This document shows, piece by piece, positions 15,853-24,450 of a stretch of DNA of 64,000 bases. Positions within the stretch are counted from its first letter, which is position 1. The number at the start of each line of letters is the position of its first letter. The position numbers and the translations under genes were made by a program. The stretch is from Oxynema aestuarii AP17 (GTDB lineage Bacteria > Cyanobacteriota > Cyanobacteriia > Cyanobacteriales > Laspinemataceae), in contig NZ_CP051167.1 of assembly GCF_012295525.1 (NCBI RefSeq), positions 4,943,501 through 5,007,500 on the forward strand, written 5' to 3'. The notes under the pieces are model-generated. The model was not told where the DNA came from and did no database searches. It worked only from the letters and a program-made list of their open reading frames with translations.

Positions 15853-17376
15853 ATGAGCTATTGTCTCAATCCTCAATGTCCCAATCCCCACAATCTTGAC
15901 AAAGAAAATTTCTGTCTTTATTGCGGTGCGAGTTTATGGCTAAAAAATCGCTATAAAGCCATTCAATTTTTAGGAGAGGGAGGATTTGCCCGTACCTTTA
16001 AAGCAATCGATCGCGATCGTCTTAACAGTTTTTGTGTTATTAAACAGTTTTTACCGCAAGCTTACAATCAACCAGCTATTACCAAAGCCAGCGAATTGTT
16101 TGAAGGAGAAGCCCATCGTCTTTATCTACTCGGCTATCATCCTCAAATTCCCAATTTATGGGCGTATTTTGAAGGAGATCGATATCTTTATTTAGTTGAA
16201 GATTTCATCGAGGGTTGTAATTTATATCAAGAATTTAAACAACAAGGATGTTTTACCGAAGCAAAAATCTGGGATTTACTCAAGCAATTATTACCCCTTC
16301 TCCAATTTATTCATCAAGCGGGAATCATTCACCGCGACCTCAAACCGGAAAATATTATTCGCAAACCTGACGGGACTTTAGTGTTAATTGATTTTGGGGT
16401 GTCCAAGCAGTTAGCCATCCAGGAAGGCGAGACGATCGCCACGGTGACGGGAACCCCAGGATATACCCCTTTAGAACAAATGAGAGGTCGAGTCTATCCG
16501 GCGAGTGACTTATACAGTTTGGGATTAACCTGCATTCGCTTGCTGGTCGGATGTTGGTTAAATGCGGACGGTTCGGACGATTTGTACGATCCGTTATCGG
16601 GAAGTTGGATCTGGGAAAAAAAGTTATTCGATCGCGGAATCAGGGTCGGCGATCGCCTTGTTTTGATTCTCAATAAATTATTACAAGAACAACTGACACG
16701 ACGCTATCAATCGGCGAGTGAAGTGTTAGACAGTATCGCCAGCGATCGGTTGATTCCGGAATTGCCGGAGTTTCCAACTGTAAGCATCCCCACGATATCG
16801 GTCCAATTGACTCCCGAATCTGTTTTAAATTCTGACAAGCCGAAAACGTTATTTTCAAGATTACCGCCACCACCAAAACCGCCGTTAAAAATGTTTTTAG
16901 CGAGTCAAGTGGGGATGGATTATCGAGAGTTAGGGGAGTATTTAATCGAGGAAAAATGGCAAGATGCCGATCGCGAAACTACGAATTTAATCCTCAAATT
17001 GGCAGGTCGCGATCGGGTCGGTTGGCTGGATTGTGACAGTATCGCACGGATTCCGGCAACAGATTTAAAAACCCTAAATCGACTGTGGGTGATTTATTCC
17101 CAAGGACGGTTTGGATTTGGGGTACAAAAACGGATTTGGTTGGAAATTTTAGGAAAAGAAAAGCTTAATGCACATTCGGTGAAAGCCTTCGGCGATCGCG
17201 TGGGTTGGCGACGGGGCGATCGCTGGCTGTATTACGAACAAATTACCTTTGCCCGAGGGGCGGCGATCGGCCATTTGCCCTTACATTTTACCGCGCGTTG
17301 GGGAAAGGGATTTCACGTGTTTTGCGGGTGGTGTTTGCGAACTTTAAACGCTTTACTTTGTCGCGAGGAATTGTAG
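15853..17376 (+). CDS. Ser/Thr protein kinase with N-terminal zinc ribbon and C-terminal GUN4 domain
   Basis: This 507-residue protein begins with a four-Cys ribbon (CLNPQCPNPHN...CLYCGASL). A complete kinase domain spans about 33-300: glycine loop GEGGFARTFK, Lys in FCVIKQF, catalytic loop HRDLKPEN and DFGVSKQ. A Pro-rich linker at about 335-347 leads to a GUN4 domain (about 350-500; YRELGEYLIEEKWQDADRET, GRFGFGVQKRIWLEI). GUN4 domains bind porphyrins, and stand-alone GUN4 stimulates Mg-chelatase, so this kinase may sense tetrapyrroles; that is inference. The IS630 copy ends only 23 bp before its start codon and probably separates it from its original promoter. Confidence 0.9.
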   Translation: MSYCLNPQCPNPHNLDKENFCLYCGASLWLKNRYKAIQFLGEGGFARTFKAIDRDRLNSFCVIKQFLPQAYNQPAITKASELFEGEAHRLYLLGYHPQIPNLWAYFEGDRYLYLVEDFIEGCNLYQEFKQQGCFTEAKIWDLLKQLLPLLQFIHQAGIIHRDLKPENIIRKPDGTLVLIDFGVSKQLAIQEGETIATVTGTPGYTPLEQMRGRVYPASDLYSLGLTCIRLLVGCWLNADGSDDLYDPLSGSWIWEKKLFDRGIRVGDRLVLILNKLLQEQLTRRYQSASEVLDSIASDRLIPELPEFPTVSIPTISVQLTPESVLNSDKPKTLFSRLPPPPKPPLKMFLASQVGMDYRELGEYLIEEKWQDADRETTNLILKLAGRDRVGWLDCDSIARIPATDLKTLNRLWVIYSQGRFGFGVQKRIWLEILGKEKLNAHSVKAFGDRVGWRRGDRWLYYEQITFARGAAIGHLPLHFTARWGKGFHVFCGWCLRTLNALLCREEL

Positions 17377-17578
17377 AAAGTTATTTGTAAAAGCTTATCT
17401 GAAAAGTTATTTAAAATTCAAAAATTATCTAAAAATTATCTCTATCTCGTTGCTCGCGATCCGATTGATAGGAGGAGGGGCGAGCAATTTTGCGCCCCTC
17501 CGGTCATTTCCAGATCGGCGGCAATTCACCCACTGACAATCAACTTGAACCGATTGAGAAGGGCGATCGCAACATAGT

Positions 17579-18136
17579 TCAAGCGGCGATCGAGGGTTTG
17601 GCCGTTTCTCGCGCCCATCCCCCATAATCTAATAACAGTTGTTCCATCAATCCCTGTTTCATTTTCAGCAAAACATTGCCGAGGAGTCGATTTCCGGTGG
17701 ATTGCACGATCGCTTTTGGCATCAGCGAAAACGGCGGGGGGAGAAATATTTTTAAACTCAATTCGGCGCCGCCTCGCAAATAGCTGCGATCGACGAGCTG
17801 GCGCGGTTGCATGGTTCCGTAAAGATTGAGTTTAAAATGTTCGTTAATCGTTTCGATACCGCGCAATTCGCAACCGACGGATTTTAAATGAATCGTTCCT
17901 TCGCGATCGCTCCAAATCTTGAGGTCAACTGTCGGTTCGATCTTGAGGCTGAAGAATTTAAGGGGGCGCATGGTCAAGCGATAAGCGTCTGTTTCGAGGC
18001 TTTGGATGCGCTTGGGATCGGCGATCGCCCTGACGATACGTTGCGGTTCGCTCAAATAATGTTGAATGGGGACGGGTTGTTCGGGTACGGCGAGTTGTAA
18101 CGATTGCGAAGCAATAAAGGTGTAGTACATCAGCAA
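17579..18136 (-). CDS. DUF1997 family protein (copy 1 of a tandem pair)
   Basis: This 185-residue soluble protein belongs to the DUF1997 family of cyanobacteria and plastids as I recognise it. The pattern is FIASQSLQLAVPEQPVPI, YLSEPQRIVRAIADPKRI, a beta-rich core, then FLPPPFSLMPKAIVQSTGN and a helical end. A SRPBCC/START-like lipid-binding fold has been proposed for such proteins; that is family knowledge, not seen here. It lies 92 bp downstream of a paralogue in the same orientation, with clear similarity along the full length, so this is a tandem duplication. Confidence 0.8.
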   Translation of the reverse strand: MLMYYTFIASQSLQLAVPEQPVPIQHYLSEPQRIVRAIADPKRIQSLETDAYRLTMRPLKFFSLKIEPTVDLKIWSDREGTIHLKSVGCELRGIETINEHFKLNLYGTMQPRQLVDRSYLRGGAELSLKIFLPPPFSLMPKAIVQSTGNRLLGNVLLKMKQGLMEQLLLDYGGWARETAKPSIAA

Positions 18137-18228
18137 TAATTAAAGGAAGGATTTATCCAAAAATATGCACTCAAGGTTACTAGACTTTTTTCACCTTGGC
18201 AATCAGGGGACAAAAAATAGAGCCGAGT

Positions 18229-18825
18229 TCAAGCGGTCGGCGTCTGGGGCGATAAAACTTGCTGTCCTTGTACGGCGATTTCAGATTGGTTGGTATCCGA
18301 CGCCCAGTGACGGTAATCGGCAATTAAATGATGAAGCAGTCGCTGTTTAATGGTCAGCAAAACGCTTTTTAATAATCCATTCCCCGTGGTTTCTAAAATC
18401 GGTTTGGGGGTCATCAACAATGGCGGCGGTAATTCTACAGAGACAGTTAAATCGGCTTTTCCGGTTAAATGAGTGATTCCGTCAACTTCATGGGGAGAAA
18501 GTTGACCGACTAAATCGAGTGAAAAACGGCGATTGATATATTCGACGCCGCGAATTTCGCAACCGACGGAGACAATGTTGACGGTGCCATCGGGTTTGGC
18601 CCACACCCGCATATCGACGGTGGGTTGAATCCGCAGCATCATAAATTCGAGGGGTCGCATTTTCAGGCGAAATCGCTCTGGGGAAAGTTGTTCGGTCCGA
18701 CTCGGATCGACGAGTGCTTTCACCAAGCGTTGGGGTTGACGCAGATAGTGACGGATGGGAACGGGTTGTTCCACAACGGGAATGCGAACCGATTGGGAGG
18801 CAACGAACCGTATCTGCATGAGCAA
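18229..18825 (-). CDS. DUF1997 family protein (copy 2 of a tandem pair)
   Basis: This 198-residue paralogue of the adjacent gene shares FVASQSVRIPVVEQPVPI, YLRQPQRLVKALVDPSRT, VDMRVWAKPDGTVNIVSVGC and LPPPLLMTPKPILETTGN. It has a slightly longer C-terminus (HHLIADYRHWASDTNQSEI). It is the upstream member of the pair and probably carries the promoter, in the 356-bp spacer shared with divergent pheA. Function is unknown. Confidence 0.8.
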   Translation of the reverse strand: MLMQIRFVASQSVRIPVVEQPVPIRHYLRQPQRLVKALVDPSRTEQLSPERFRLKMRPLEFMMLRIQPTVDMRVWAKPDGTVNIVSVGCEIRGVEYINRRFSLDLVGQLSPHEVDGITHLTGKADLTVSVELPPPLLMTPKPILETTGNGLLKSVLLTIKQRLLHHLIADYRHWASDTNQSEIAVQGQQVLSPQTPTA

Positions 18826-19181
18826 GAGGTGAATGACAACGCTAGGACAATGTTAACGAAATTAACAATATTTAACAAATTTTAACTTCGGCGATGAACT
18901 GCCGAACGAGGGTAGTTCTAGGAATTTTCCAGAGAAAAACTGAGGGTAAAATTTGTTGGAAAAATCGGAGCTTCTCATAATCCTACTGTATTGCTGAGAA
19001 AAGTTAAAAAATATTTGCAATAGGGCGATCGCGCGGTCCGGAGAACTTCAATGCTCCTGGATCTCTAACTTGGGGAAGAAGCCGCGTAGAATTGAGCTAT
19101 CTAACTGAGTTCGGTTCGCGCGGCGATCGCCCGCCCTCTAAAATTGAACCGCTTACAAGGCATTACCACTAGCTCGACATT
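18826..19181. other. Intergenic region between divergent DUF1997 pair and pheA
   Basis: This 356-bp spacer carries promoters for both directions. The left part is AT-rich (TTAACGAAATTAACAATATTTAAC near 18850), and the right part has two HIP1 sites and a weak inverted repeat TCCGGAG/CTCCTGGA at about 19037-19063. I cannot assign hexamers with confidence. Confidence 0.4.
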
Positions 19182-20021
19182 ATGAATGTCTCTCTCGCTT
19201 ATTTAGGCCCGCCGGGAACCTACTCGGAGGCGGCAGCTTTGAGTTATGTGAAACAGGCCCGAACCCGCACGGGAATGGAATACCTGTTATGTCCGTATCC
19301 GAGCATCGCCCAAACGTTGCAGGCGGTGGCGGGTGGGGAGGTGCAAATTGCCGTGGTTCCGGTCGAAAATTCGATCGAAGGGAGCGTGACGGTCACCCTC
19401 GATACGGTTTGGCAGCTCGACAAGCTTCGCATTCAAGAAGCGTTAGTGTTGCCGATTTCTCATGCGTTGATTTCGCCGATGGAATCGCTGAGCCAGATTA
19501 AAACGATTTATTCTCACCCGCAAGCGCTGGCGCAGTGTCAGGGGTGGTTGGAGCAGTTTTTACCGCAGGTGCAGTTAATTCCGACGAATTCGACGACGGA
19601 GGCGGTGCGGCAGCTCGAAGAGGATCCGGAGGCGGGGGCGATCGCCTCGTGTCGGGCTGCCGAACTGTACGAAATGCCGATCGCGGCGTATCCGATTAAC
19701 GATTCTCCGGACAACTGCACCCGGTTTTGGGTGGTCAGTTTGCAGCCGTCTCCCGGGGGGAGTCATACGTCCCTGGCGTTTACCGTTCCGGCGAACGTTC
19801 CGGGTTCGTTGGTGCAACCGTTGCAAGTATTTGCCCAGCGAAACATTAATATGAGTCGGATCGAATCGCGTCCGACGAAGCGATCGCTCGGCGATTACTT
19901 ATTTTTTATCGATTTGGAAGCCGATACGCGCACGGCGATCGTCCAATCGGCCCTTGAAGAATTAAAAGGTTACACCAACATTCTCAAAATTTTCGGCAGT
20001 TACTCGATCGTCCAAGGTTGA
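19182..20021 (+). CDS. pheA: Prephenate dehydratase
   Basis: This enzyme converts prephenate to phenylpyruvate in phenylalanine synthesis. The 279-residue length is that of the monofunctional form. The dehydratase domain covers about 1-185 (AYLGPPGTYSEAAALSYV, VPVENSIEGSV, and the catalytic TRF motif in DNCTRFWVVS). The C-terminal ACT domain (about 195-275) has the NINMSRIESRPTKRSLGDY motif that binds phenylalanine for feedback inhibition. No chorismate mutase domain is present. The membrane-protein gene follows in the same direction. Confidence 0.95.
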   Translation: MNVSLAYLGPPGTYSEAAALSYVKQARTRTGMEYLLCPYPSIAQTLQAVAGGEVQIAVVPVENSIEGSVTVTLDTVWQLDKLRIQEALVLPISHALISPMESLSQIKTIYSHPQALAQCQGWLEQFLPQVQLIPTNSTTEAVRQLEEDPEAGAIASCRAAELYEMPIAAYPINDSPDNCTRFWVVSLQPSPGGSHTSLAFTVPANVPGSLVQPLQVFAQRNINMSRIESRPTKRSLGDYLFFIDLEADTRTAIVQSALEELKGYTNILKIFGSYSIVQG

Positions 20022-20098
20022 ACGGAGGCGATCGCCTCGCCTCGGTTCGTAGAATTCGTCGTGTTTCGCGTTGTCGTTGCGACCGTAGGATCCTTTTT

Positions 20099-21517
20099 AT
20101 GTATCCCAGCTTTCAAGGTATCCCCAGTTTGCCGGATTTGACCCATCCCGACGAACTGCTCCAATTCGGCTCGAAAATTCTCGACTTATCAGTTAGCTTG
20201 GCCATTTTTATCGTCGGCGTCGGGATCGTCCTGGCGCTGCTCAATTGGTCGAACCGACGACAGGAGGAGGCGATCGCCCCGATCGCGCAAGGGGTGGGGC
20301 GTTACGTGCGCTTGCTCTATCAGTTACCCCACCTCGGACTGATTCTCGTGTTTTGTCTGGGCGGATTTTTCCTCTGTTCCACCTTGGCGAACCGATACCA
20401 TCATTGGGAACAAGCGCGCATCCAACAAGTGGCGGCGACGGTGGCGGGCGATCGTCTCGAACAAATGGCGCCGCAAATTCGCTATCAAGTGGAAGAAACT
20501 TACACTTACGATCGCTGGGTGAACGGCGAACCCGTGCGCGTCGAAGATACTCGGGAAGTAGACCGTTACATGAGTCTGACGAGTTCTCAAATCGAGGTCA
20601 CGGTCAACCAAACCGAAGGGGTGCAAGACGACCGACAGGTTTATCAGGTCGATTTTGCCGGGGAATACGAGGTCGTCAACCAGTTGAGGGAACCGGAGGA
20701 TTTCTTTTTCGAGTTTCGTCCGCCCTACAGTTATTCCCTGCTGCAAAATTTTCGGGTAGAGCGCAATGGAGAACGCTTGGTGCAAGTCAATCCCGGGGAT
20801 TATGGGTTTCCGTTTCGCCTGGAAGCGGGGGAGGAAAGCCGCTTTCGGGTGAGCTATCAGGTTCAAGGGGCGCCCCGATGGGTCTACAGTGCCGGGGGCG
20901 CTCCGGTGTCGAATTTCCGCTTGAGCGTGTTGGCGAATTTCCCGAACGCCGATTTTGCGAGCGGGATCGTACCCACGGAGACGAAACCGGAACGGGAAGG
21001 AACCCGGTTTACTTGGATTTTTGAGGATAATGTGTCGGTGAGTAATCCGTTTGGCGTGTTTACGGCGACGGATCCGGTCCGCCATACGGGGGTGTTGCCC
21101 CGTTTGTTATTGTTGGCGCCGGGGATCTTTTTGTGGTGGGTGTTGTTGTTATATTTTTCGGTGCCGATGCGCTGGCGAGATGTGGCGATCGCCGCCGGAA
21201 TTTTCTTTGCCTGTTTGTTGAGTTTGACTTATCTGAGTCGGGCGATCGATGTCAAATGGGCGTGGACGTTGCTCACTCCGGTGTTTTTGGGGTTGGTGTG
21301 GGGACTCGGTTCTAACCGTCAGGCGTCTTTGGGGGCGATCGTGGCGACGATCGCCGGAGGGGTGTTACCCATTTGGGGGCTGATCGTCACTTATAGCGGT
21401 CTGACGTTGAGTTTGGCGGGTTTGCTCTCGGTCGCCTGGTTGAGCGTCCGCCAGTGGTACGGTTGGTCGGTGGTGGGGGGCGATCGCCCGTCTGCCAGAT
21501 CGAGTCTCGGGGGATGA
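20099..21517 (+). CDS. Conserved membrane protein of unknown function
   Basis: This 472-residue protein has two N-terminal membrane segments (LAIFIVGVGIVLALL; LGLILVFCLGGFFLCSTLA), a large soluble middle domain of about 210 residues that is acidic and beta-rich, and four to five C-terminal membrane segments. No catalytic motif is recognised. I take ATG 20099 (MYPSFQGIPSLPD) as the start; the longer frame from TTG 20018 overlaps pheA and encodes an Arg-rich stretch unlike a protein start. It may be co-transcribed with pheA, but a functional link is not evident. Confidence 0.65.
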   Translation: MYPSFQGIPSLPDLTHPDELLQFGSKILDLSVSLAIFIVGVGIVLALLNWSNRRQEEAIAPIAQGVGRYVRLLYQLPHLGLILVFCLGGFFLCSTLANRYHHWEQARIQQVAATVAGDRLEQMAPQIRYQVEETYTYDRWVNGEPVRVEDTREVDRYMSLTSSQIEVTVNQTEGVQDDRQVYQVDFAGEYEVVNQLREPEDFFFEFRPPYSYSLLQNFRVERNGERLVQVNPGDYGFPFRLEAGEESRFRVSYQVQGAPRWVYSAGGAPVSNFRLSVLANFPNADFASGIVPTETKPEREGTRFTWIFEDNVSVSNPFGVFTATDPVRHTGVLPRLLLLAPGIFLWWVLLLYFSVPMRWRDVAIAAGIFFACLLSLTYLSRAIDVKWAWTLLTPVFLGLVWGLGSNRQASLGAIVATIAGGVLPIWGLIVTYSGLTLSLAGLLSVAWLSVRQWYGWSVVGGDRPSARSSLGG

Positions 21518-21576
21518 GAATGGCTCAACCCGTCGGGAGGCGATCGGCCTGGGAAACCGGGGCGATCGCCTTTCCA

Positions 21577-22221
21577 TCAATCGTTGAGTGCATCTTTGAG
21601 GGCGGTTCGCGCCGCCAGGTGGGAGCGCGTCGAACTGAGAATTTCGGCTTCGCGTTCCAGGCGCGCTGCCGTATCTTGCATTTCTAAAAGGGTTTGCTGT
21701 TCGGCGGCGACCCCAGCTAAGTTGCTCGCCACCCAGTAGGACAGTTCGGTGGGTAAGGTGGGGACGTCCTCGGGTAATTCGATCTTTTGATCCATTAATT
21801 TTGCCGACAGGTGGACTACATCGCGCAACAGTCGGTCTACTTCGGCGGCGAGGGGGCGTAAATCCCGTTCGGGGGGTCGATCTTCGATCCATTCGACCAA
21901 ACCGACGAGATAGGGCTTTTCGCGCACGTATTCGAGCACTCTAAACCGTTGTTGTCCGAGGGTGAGCATTTTCATGCGATCGTCGGGCAACCGTTGGTAT
22001 TGAAGGATTTCGGCACAAGAACCGACGCTGGCGGGCTGACCTTTGACAGGATCCCACATGACGACCCCGAAACGGCGATCGCTCTCCAGAATCGTGTTCA
22101 TCATGATTCGGTAGCGAAATTCAAAGATGTGGAGAGGTAAGGGTCGGCTGGGAAAGAGAACGACCTCGGGTAAAGGAAATAGGGGAAGTTCTCGAACGGC
22201 GATCGATGAGGAGGATGGCAT
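21577..22221 (-). CDS. Lon N-terminal (LAN) substrate-binding domain protein
   Basis: This 214-residue protein consists only of the Lon protease N-terminal domain: LPLFPLPEVVLFPSRPLPLHIFEFRYR, FGVVMWD and RFRVLEY motifs, followed by a helical bundle. The AAA+ and protease domains of Lon are absent. Stand-alone LAN proteins are widespread in cyanobacteria and are found beside the str operon; a chaperone or substrate-recognition role is inferred only. It lies 366 bp downstream of rpsJ, behind that operon's terminator, so it likely has its own promoter. Confidence 0.85.
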   Translation of the reverse strand: MPSSSSIAVRELPLFPLPEVVLFPSRPLPLHIFEFRYRIMMNTILESDRRFGVVMWDPVKGQPASVGSCAEILQYQRLPDDRMKMLTLGQQRFRVLEYVREKPYLVGLVEWIEDRPPERDLRPLAAEVDRLLRDVVHLSAKLMDQKIELPEDVPTLPTELSYWVASNLAGVAAEQQTLLEMQDTAARLEREAEILSSTRSHLAARTALKDALND

Positions 22222-22587
22222 TGTCCCTCAGTTAAAACGGTAACTGCGCTTCTTTTCTTACTCTAGCGGATTTTACCGAGGGAATCACCCCGAAAGTCGT
22301 GGCGGGTTGGAATCGTGTTTTGATATTATGAATAATTAACAGGTTTTTTCGGGTGTACAGATCGAGGCCGAGTGAAGCTCTTATGCCTCTATCCGTCCCC
22401 AATCCCACCGCCAGATCGAAGCGGCAATAGAATCATTTAAACAATGAGAGGTTTAGAGAACCCGGCGATCGAGACCGGAGCTAAAACGAATAAAAAGCCA
22501 AGTAAAGCACGGTATTTTCCCGTGTTTACTCAGCTTTCCCCATCTTGAAAAATCAATTGAAAAGAATAAGGGATCGAGCCAACTTGT
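22222..22587. other. Spacer between rpsJ and the Lon-domain gene
   Basis: This 366-bp spacer contains the str-operon terminator (22492-22537) at its right side and presumably the promoter of the minus-strand Lon-domain gene at the left. No other gene or repeat is apparent. Confidence 0.45.
22492..22537 (-). terminator. Intrinsic terminator of the str operon
   Basis: Read on the minus strand, about 50 bases after the rpsJ stop, there is an extended inverted repeat (AAGCTGAGTAAACACGG paired with CCGTGCTTTACTTGGCTT, two mismatches) ending in TTTTTATT. This is a good Rho-independent terminator at the end of rpsL-rpsG-fusA-tuf-rpsJ. Confidence 0.75.
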
Positions 22588-22905
22588 TTAGAGTTTGACT
22601 TCGATATCTACCCCAGCAGGTAAATCTAATTTCATCAGCGCGTCGATCGTTTTCGAGGACGGTTGATAAATATCGATGATGCGTCGGTGGGTACGGGTTT
22701 CAAAATGTTCGCGCGAGTCCTTATCGACGTGAGGAGAACGCAGCAAGCAATAAATGCGTCGCTTGGTCGGTAAGGGAATCGGACCGATCGCCGTGGCGTT
22801 AGTGCGATTGGCAGTTTCCACGATCTTCTCGCAAGACGTATCGAGTAAGCGGCGATCGAAAGCTTTCAAACGGATGCGAATTTTTTGCTGCTGTAGGGTA
22901 GCCAT
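22588..22905 (-). CDS. rpsJ: 30S ribosomal protein S10
   Basis: S10 is a 30S head protein that also serves as NusE in antitermination. The 105-residue sequence is full length: [48 protein letters not shown], and [34 protein letters not shown]. It is the last gene of the minus-strand str operon, downstream of tuf, as usual in cyanobacteria. Confidence 0.97.
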   Translation of the reverse strand: MATLQQQKIRIRLKAFDRRLLDTSCEKIVETANRTNATAIGPIPLPTKRRIYCLLRSPHVDKDSREHFETRTHRRIIDIYQPSSKTIDALMKLDLPAGVDIEVKL

Positions 22906-22994
22906 GAGAATTGCTCTTTATCTCTCTTAAGTTGTCCAGGTTCGGATGAATGAGACTGGTTGCTTCCCTGAAAGAACAACCAGACAAATGAGGA

Positions 22995-23034
22995 GAGCAG
23001 AAAAGCTCGATTTTGTCAAGAGGCTTTTCTGCTC
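22995..23034 (-). other. Strong hairpin between tuf and rpsJ
   Basis: A perfect 12-bp inverted repeat (GAGCAGAAAAGC/GCTTTTCTGCTC) with a 16-base loop lies 24 bases after tuf. No long T run follows, so it may be an attenuator, a processing site or a partial terminator setting the tuf-to-rpsJ ratio. Confidence 0.6.
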
Positions 23035-23058
23035 CCCAAAAATCCTCAGCGCGTCAAT

Positions 23059-24288
23059 CTACACGAGGATTTTGGAAACGACGCCAGCGCCGACGGTGCG
23101 ACCACCTTCACGGATGGCGAAACGCATTCCTTGTTCGATGGCGATCGGGTTGATCAATTCGACAGTCATTTTGACGCGGTCTCCCGGCATCACCATTTCC
23201 GCCGGACTGCCATCGTCAGCCGTGAACGCATCGATCGTTCCCGTCACGTCGGTCGTCCGCACGTAGAACTGAGGACGGTAACCGGGGAAGAAAGGAGTGT
23301 GACGACCGCCTTCTTCTTTCTTGAGAACGTAAACCTCAGACTCGAACTTGGTGTGAGGGGTGATCGAACCGGGCTTGGCAATCACCATACCGCGTTCGAT
23401 ATCGGCTTTTTGGATCCCGCGCAGGAGGACGCCGACGTTATCGCCAGCCATCCCTTCATCGAGAACCTTTTGGAACATCTCGACACCCGTCACCGTGGTG
23501 CTGCGAGTATCTTTGATGCCGACGAGTTCGACGGTATCGCCAACTTTGACCTTACCGCGTTCGATCCGACCCGTCGCCACCGTACCGCGACCCGTAATCG
23601 AGAAGACGTCTTCGACCGCCATCAAGAACGGTTTGTCGATATCGCGTTCCGGAGTGGGGATGTAAGCATCGACCTCGTCCATCAGCGAGTAGATTTTATC
23701 AACCCACTCGTTGTCACCTTTTTTGATGTTCGGGTTGCTGGTGAGCGCTTCGAGGGCCAACAAGGCAGAACCAGAAACGATCGGAATGTCATCGCCGGGG
23801 AAGTCGTAGTCGCTGAGCAGTTCGCGGACTTCGAGTTCGACGAGTTCGAGCAGTTCTTCGTCGTCAACTTGGTCTTGCTTGTTCAAGAAAACCACGATGT
23901 TGGGAACGCCGACCTGTTTGGCCAACAGGATATGCTCGCGGGTTTGAGGCATCGGCCCATCGGCAGCAGAGACCACCAGGATCGCCCCATCCATTTGGGC
24001 CGCTCCGGTAATCATGTTTTTCACGTAGTCGGCGTGACCCGGGCAATCTACGTGGGCGTAGTGACGGTCGTCGGTTTGGTACTCCACGTGAGCCGTGTTG
24101 ATCGTGATCCCCCGAGCTTTCTCTTCGGGAGCCGCATCGATTTCATCGTACTTTCTCGCGCGGGCTTGACCGAGAGAGGCAAGGGTCAGCGTGATCGCTG
24201 CGGTTAAAGTCGTCTTGCCGTGATCGACGTGGCCGATCGTACCGATGTTAACGTGAGGCTTATTCCGTTCAAACTTTGCGCGTGCCAT
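23059..24288 (-). CDS. tuf: Elongation factor Tu
   Basis: EF-Tu brings aminoacyl-tRNA to the ribosome as a GTP complex. The 409-residue protein has all G motifs: [10 protein letters not shown], the switch-I region [22 protein letters not shown] and [10 protein letters not shown]. Domains 2 and 3 are complete ([52 protein letters not shown]). The insertion around residues 180-200 ([12 protein letters not shown]) is typical of cyanobacterial and plastid EF-Tu. It sits between fusA and rpsJ in the str operon. Confidence 0.98.
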   Translation of the reverse strand: MARAKFERNKPHVNIGTIGHVDHGKTTLTAAITLTLASLGQARARKYDEIDAAPEEKARGITINTAHVEYQTDDRHYAHVDCPGHADYVKNMITGAAQMDGAILVVSAADGPMPQTREHILLAKQVGVPNIVVFLNKQDQVDDEELLELVELEVRELLSDYDFPGDDIPIVSGSALLALEALTSNPNIKKGDNEWVDKIYSLMDEVDAYIPTPERDIDKPFLMAVEDVFSITGRGTVATGRIERGKVKVGDTVELVGIKDTRSTTVTGVEMFQKVLDEGMAGDNVGVLLRGIQKADIERGMVIAKPGSITPHTKFESEVYVLKKEEGGRHTPFFPGYRPQFYVRTTDVTGTIDAFTADDGSPAEMVMPGDRVKMTVELINPIAIEQGMRFAIREGGRTVGAGVVSKILV

Positions 24289-24329
24289 GAATGATGTGTT
24301 CCTTATTCCTGAAATACCAATCAGCTATC

Positions 24330-24450
24330 AGCAATCGGCTGTCAGCTTTAATAGAATTGGGCGTGAGTGCCAGACTCTGGCTTGAACTGAGCCTTGAGGG
24401 AGCGTCAGCCAAAGAGCGCTCGTGCTGATGGCTGACTGCTGACGGCTGTT
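24330..24450. repeat. Inverted pair of GTCAGC-type repeats between fusA and tuf
   Basis: A CAGCTATCAGC...GGCTGTCAGC block (about 24331-24352) faces an inverted counterpart GCTGATGGCTGACTGCTGACGGCTG (about 24424-24448). Such short GCTGA/TCAGC clusters are common in cyanobacterial spacers. Here they could fold into a long hairpin in the fusA-tuf message. Confidence 0.55.

Noticed and set aside
23131-24207. 358-residue ORF antisense to tuf
   Set aside because: It is the mirror of a highly biased conserved gene, with no independent family match.
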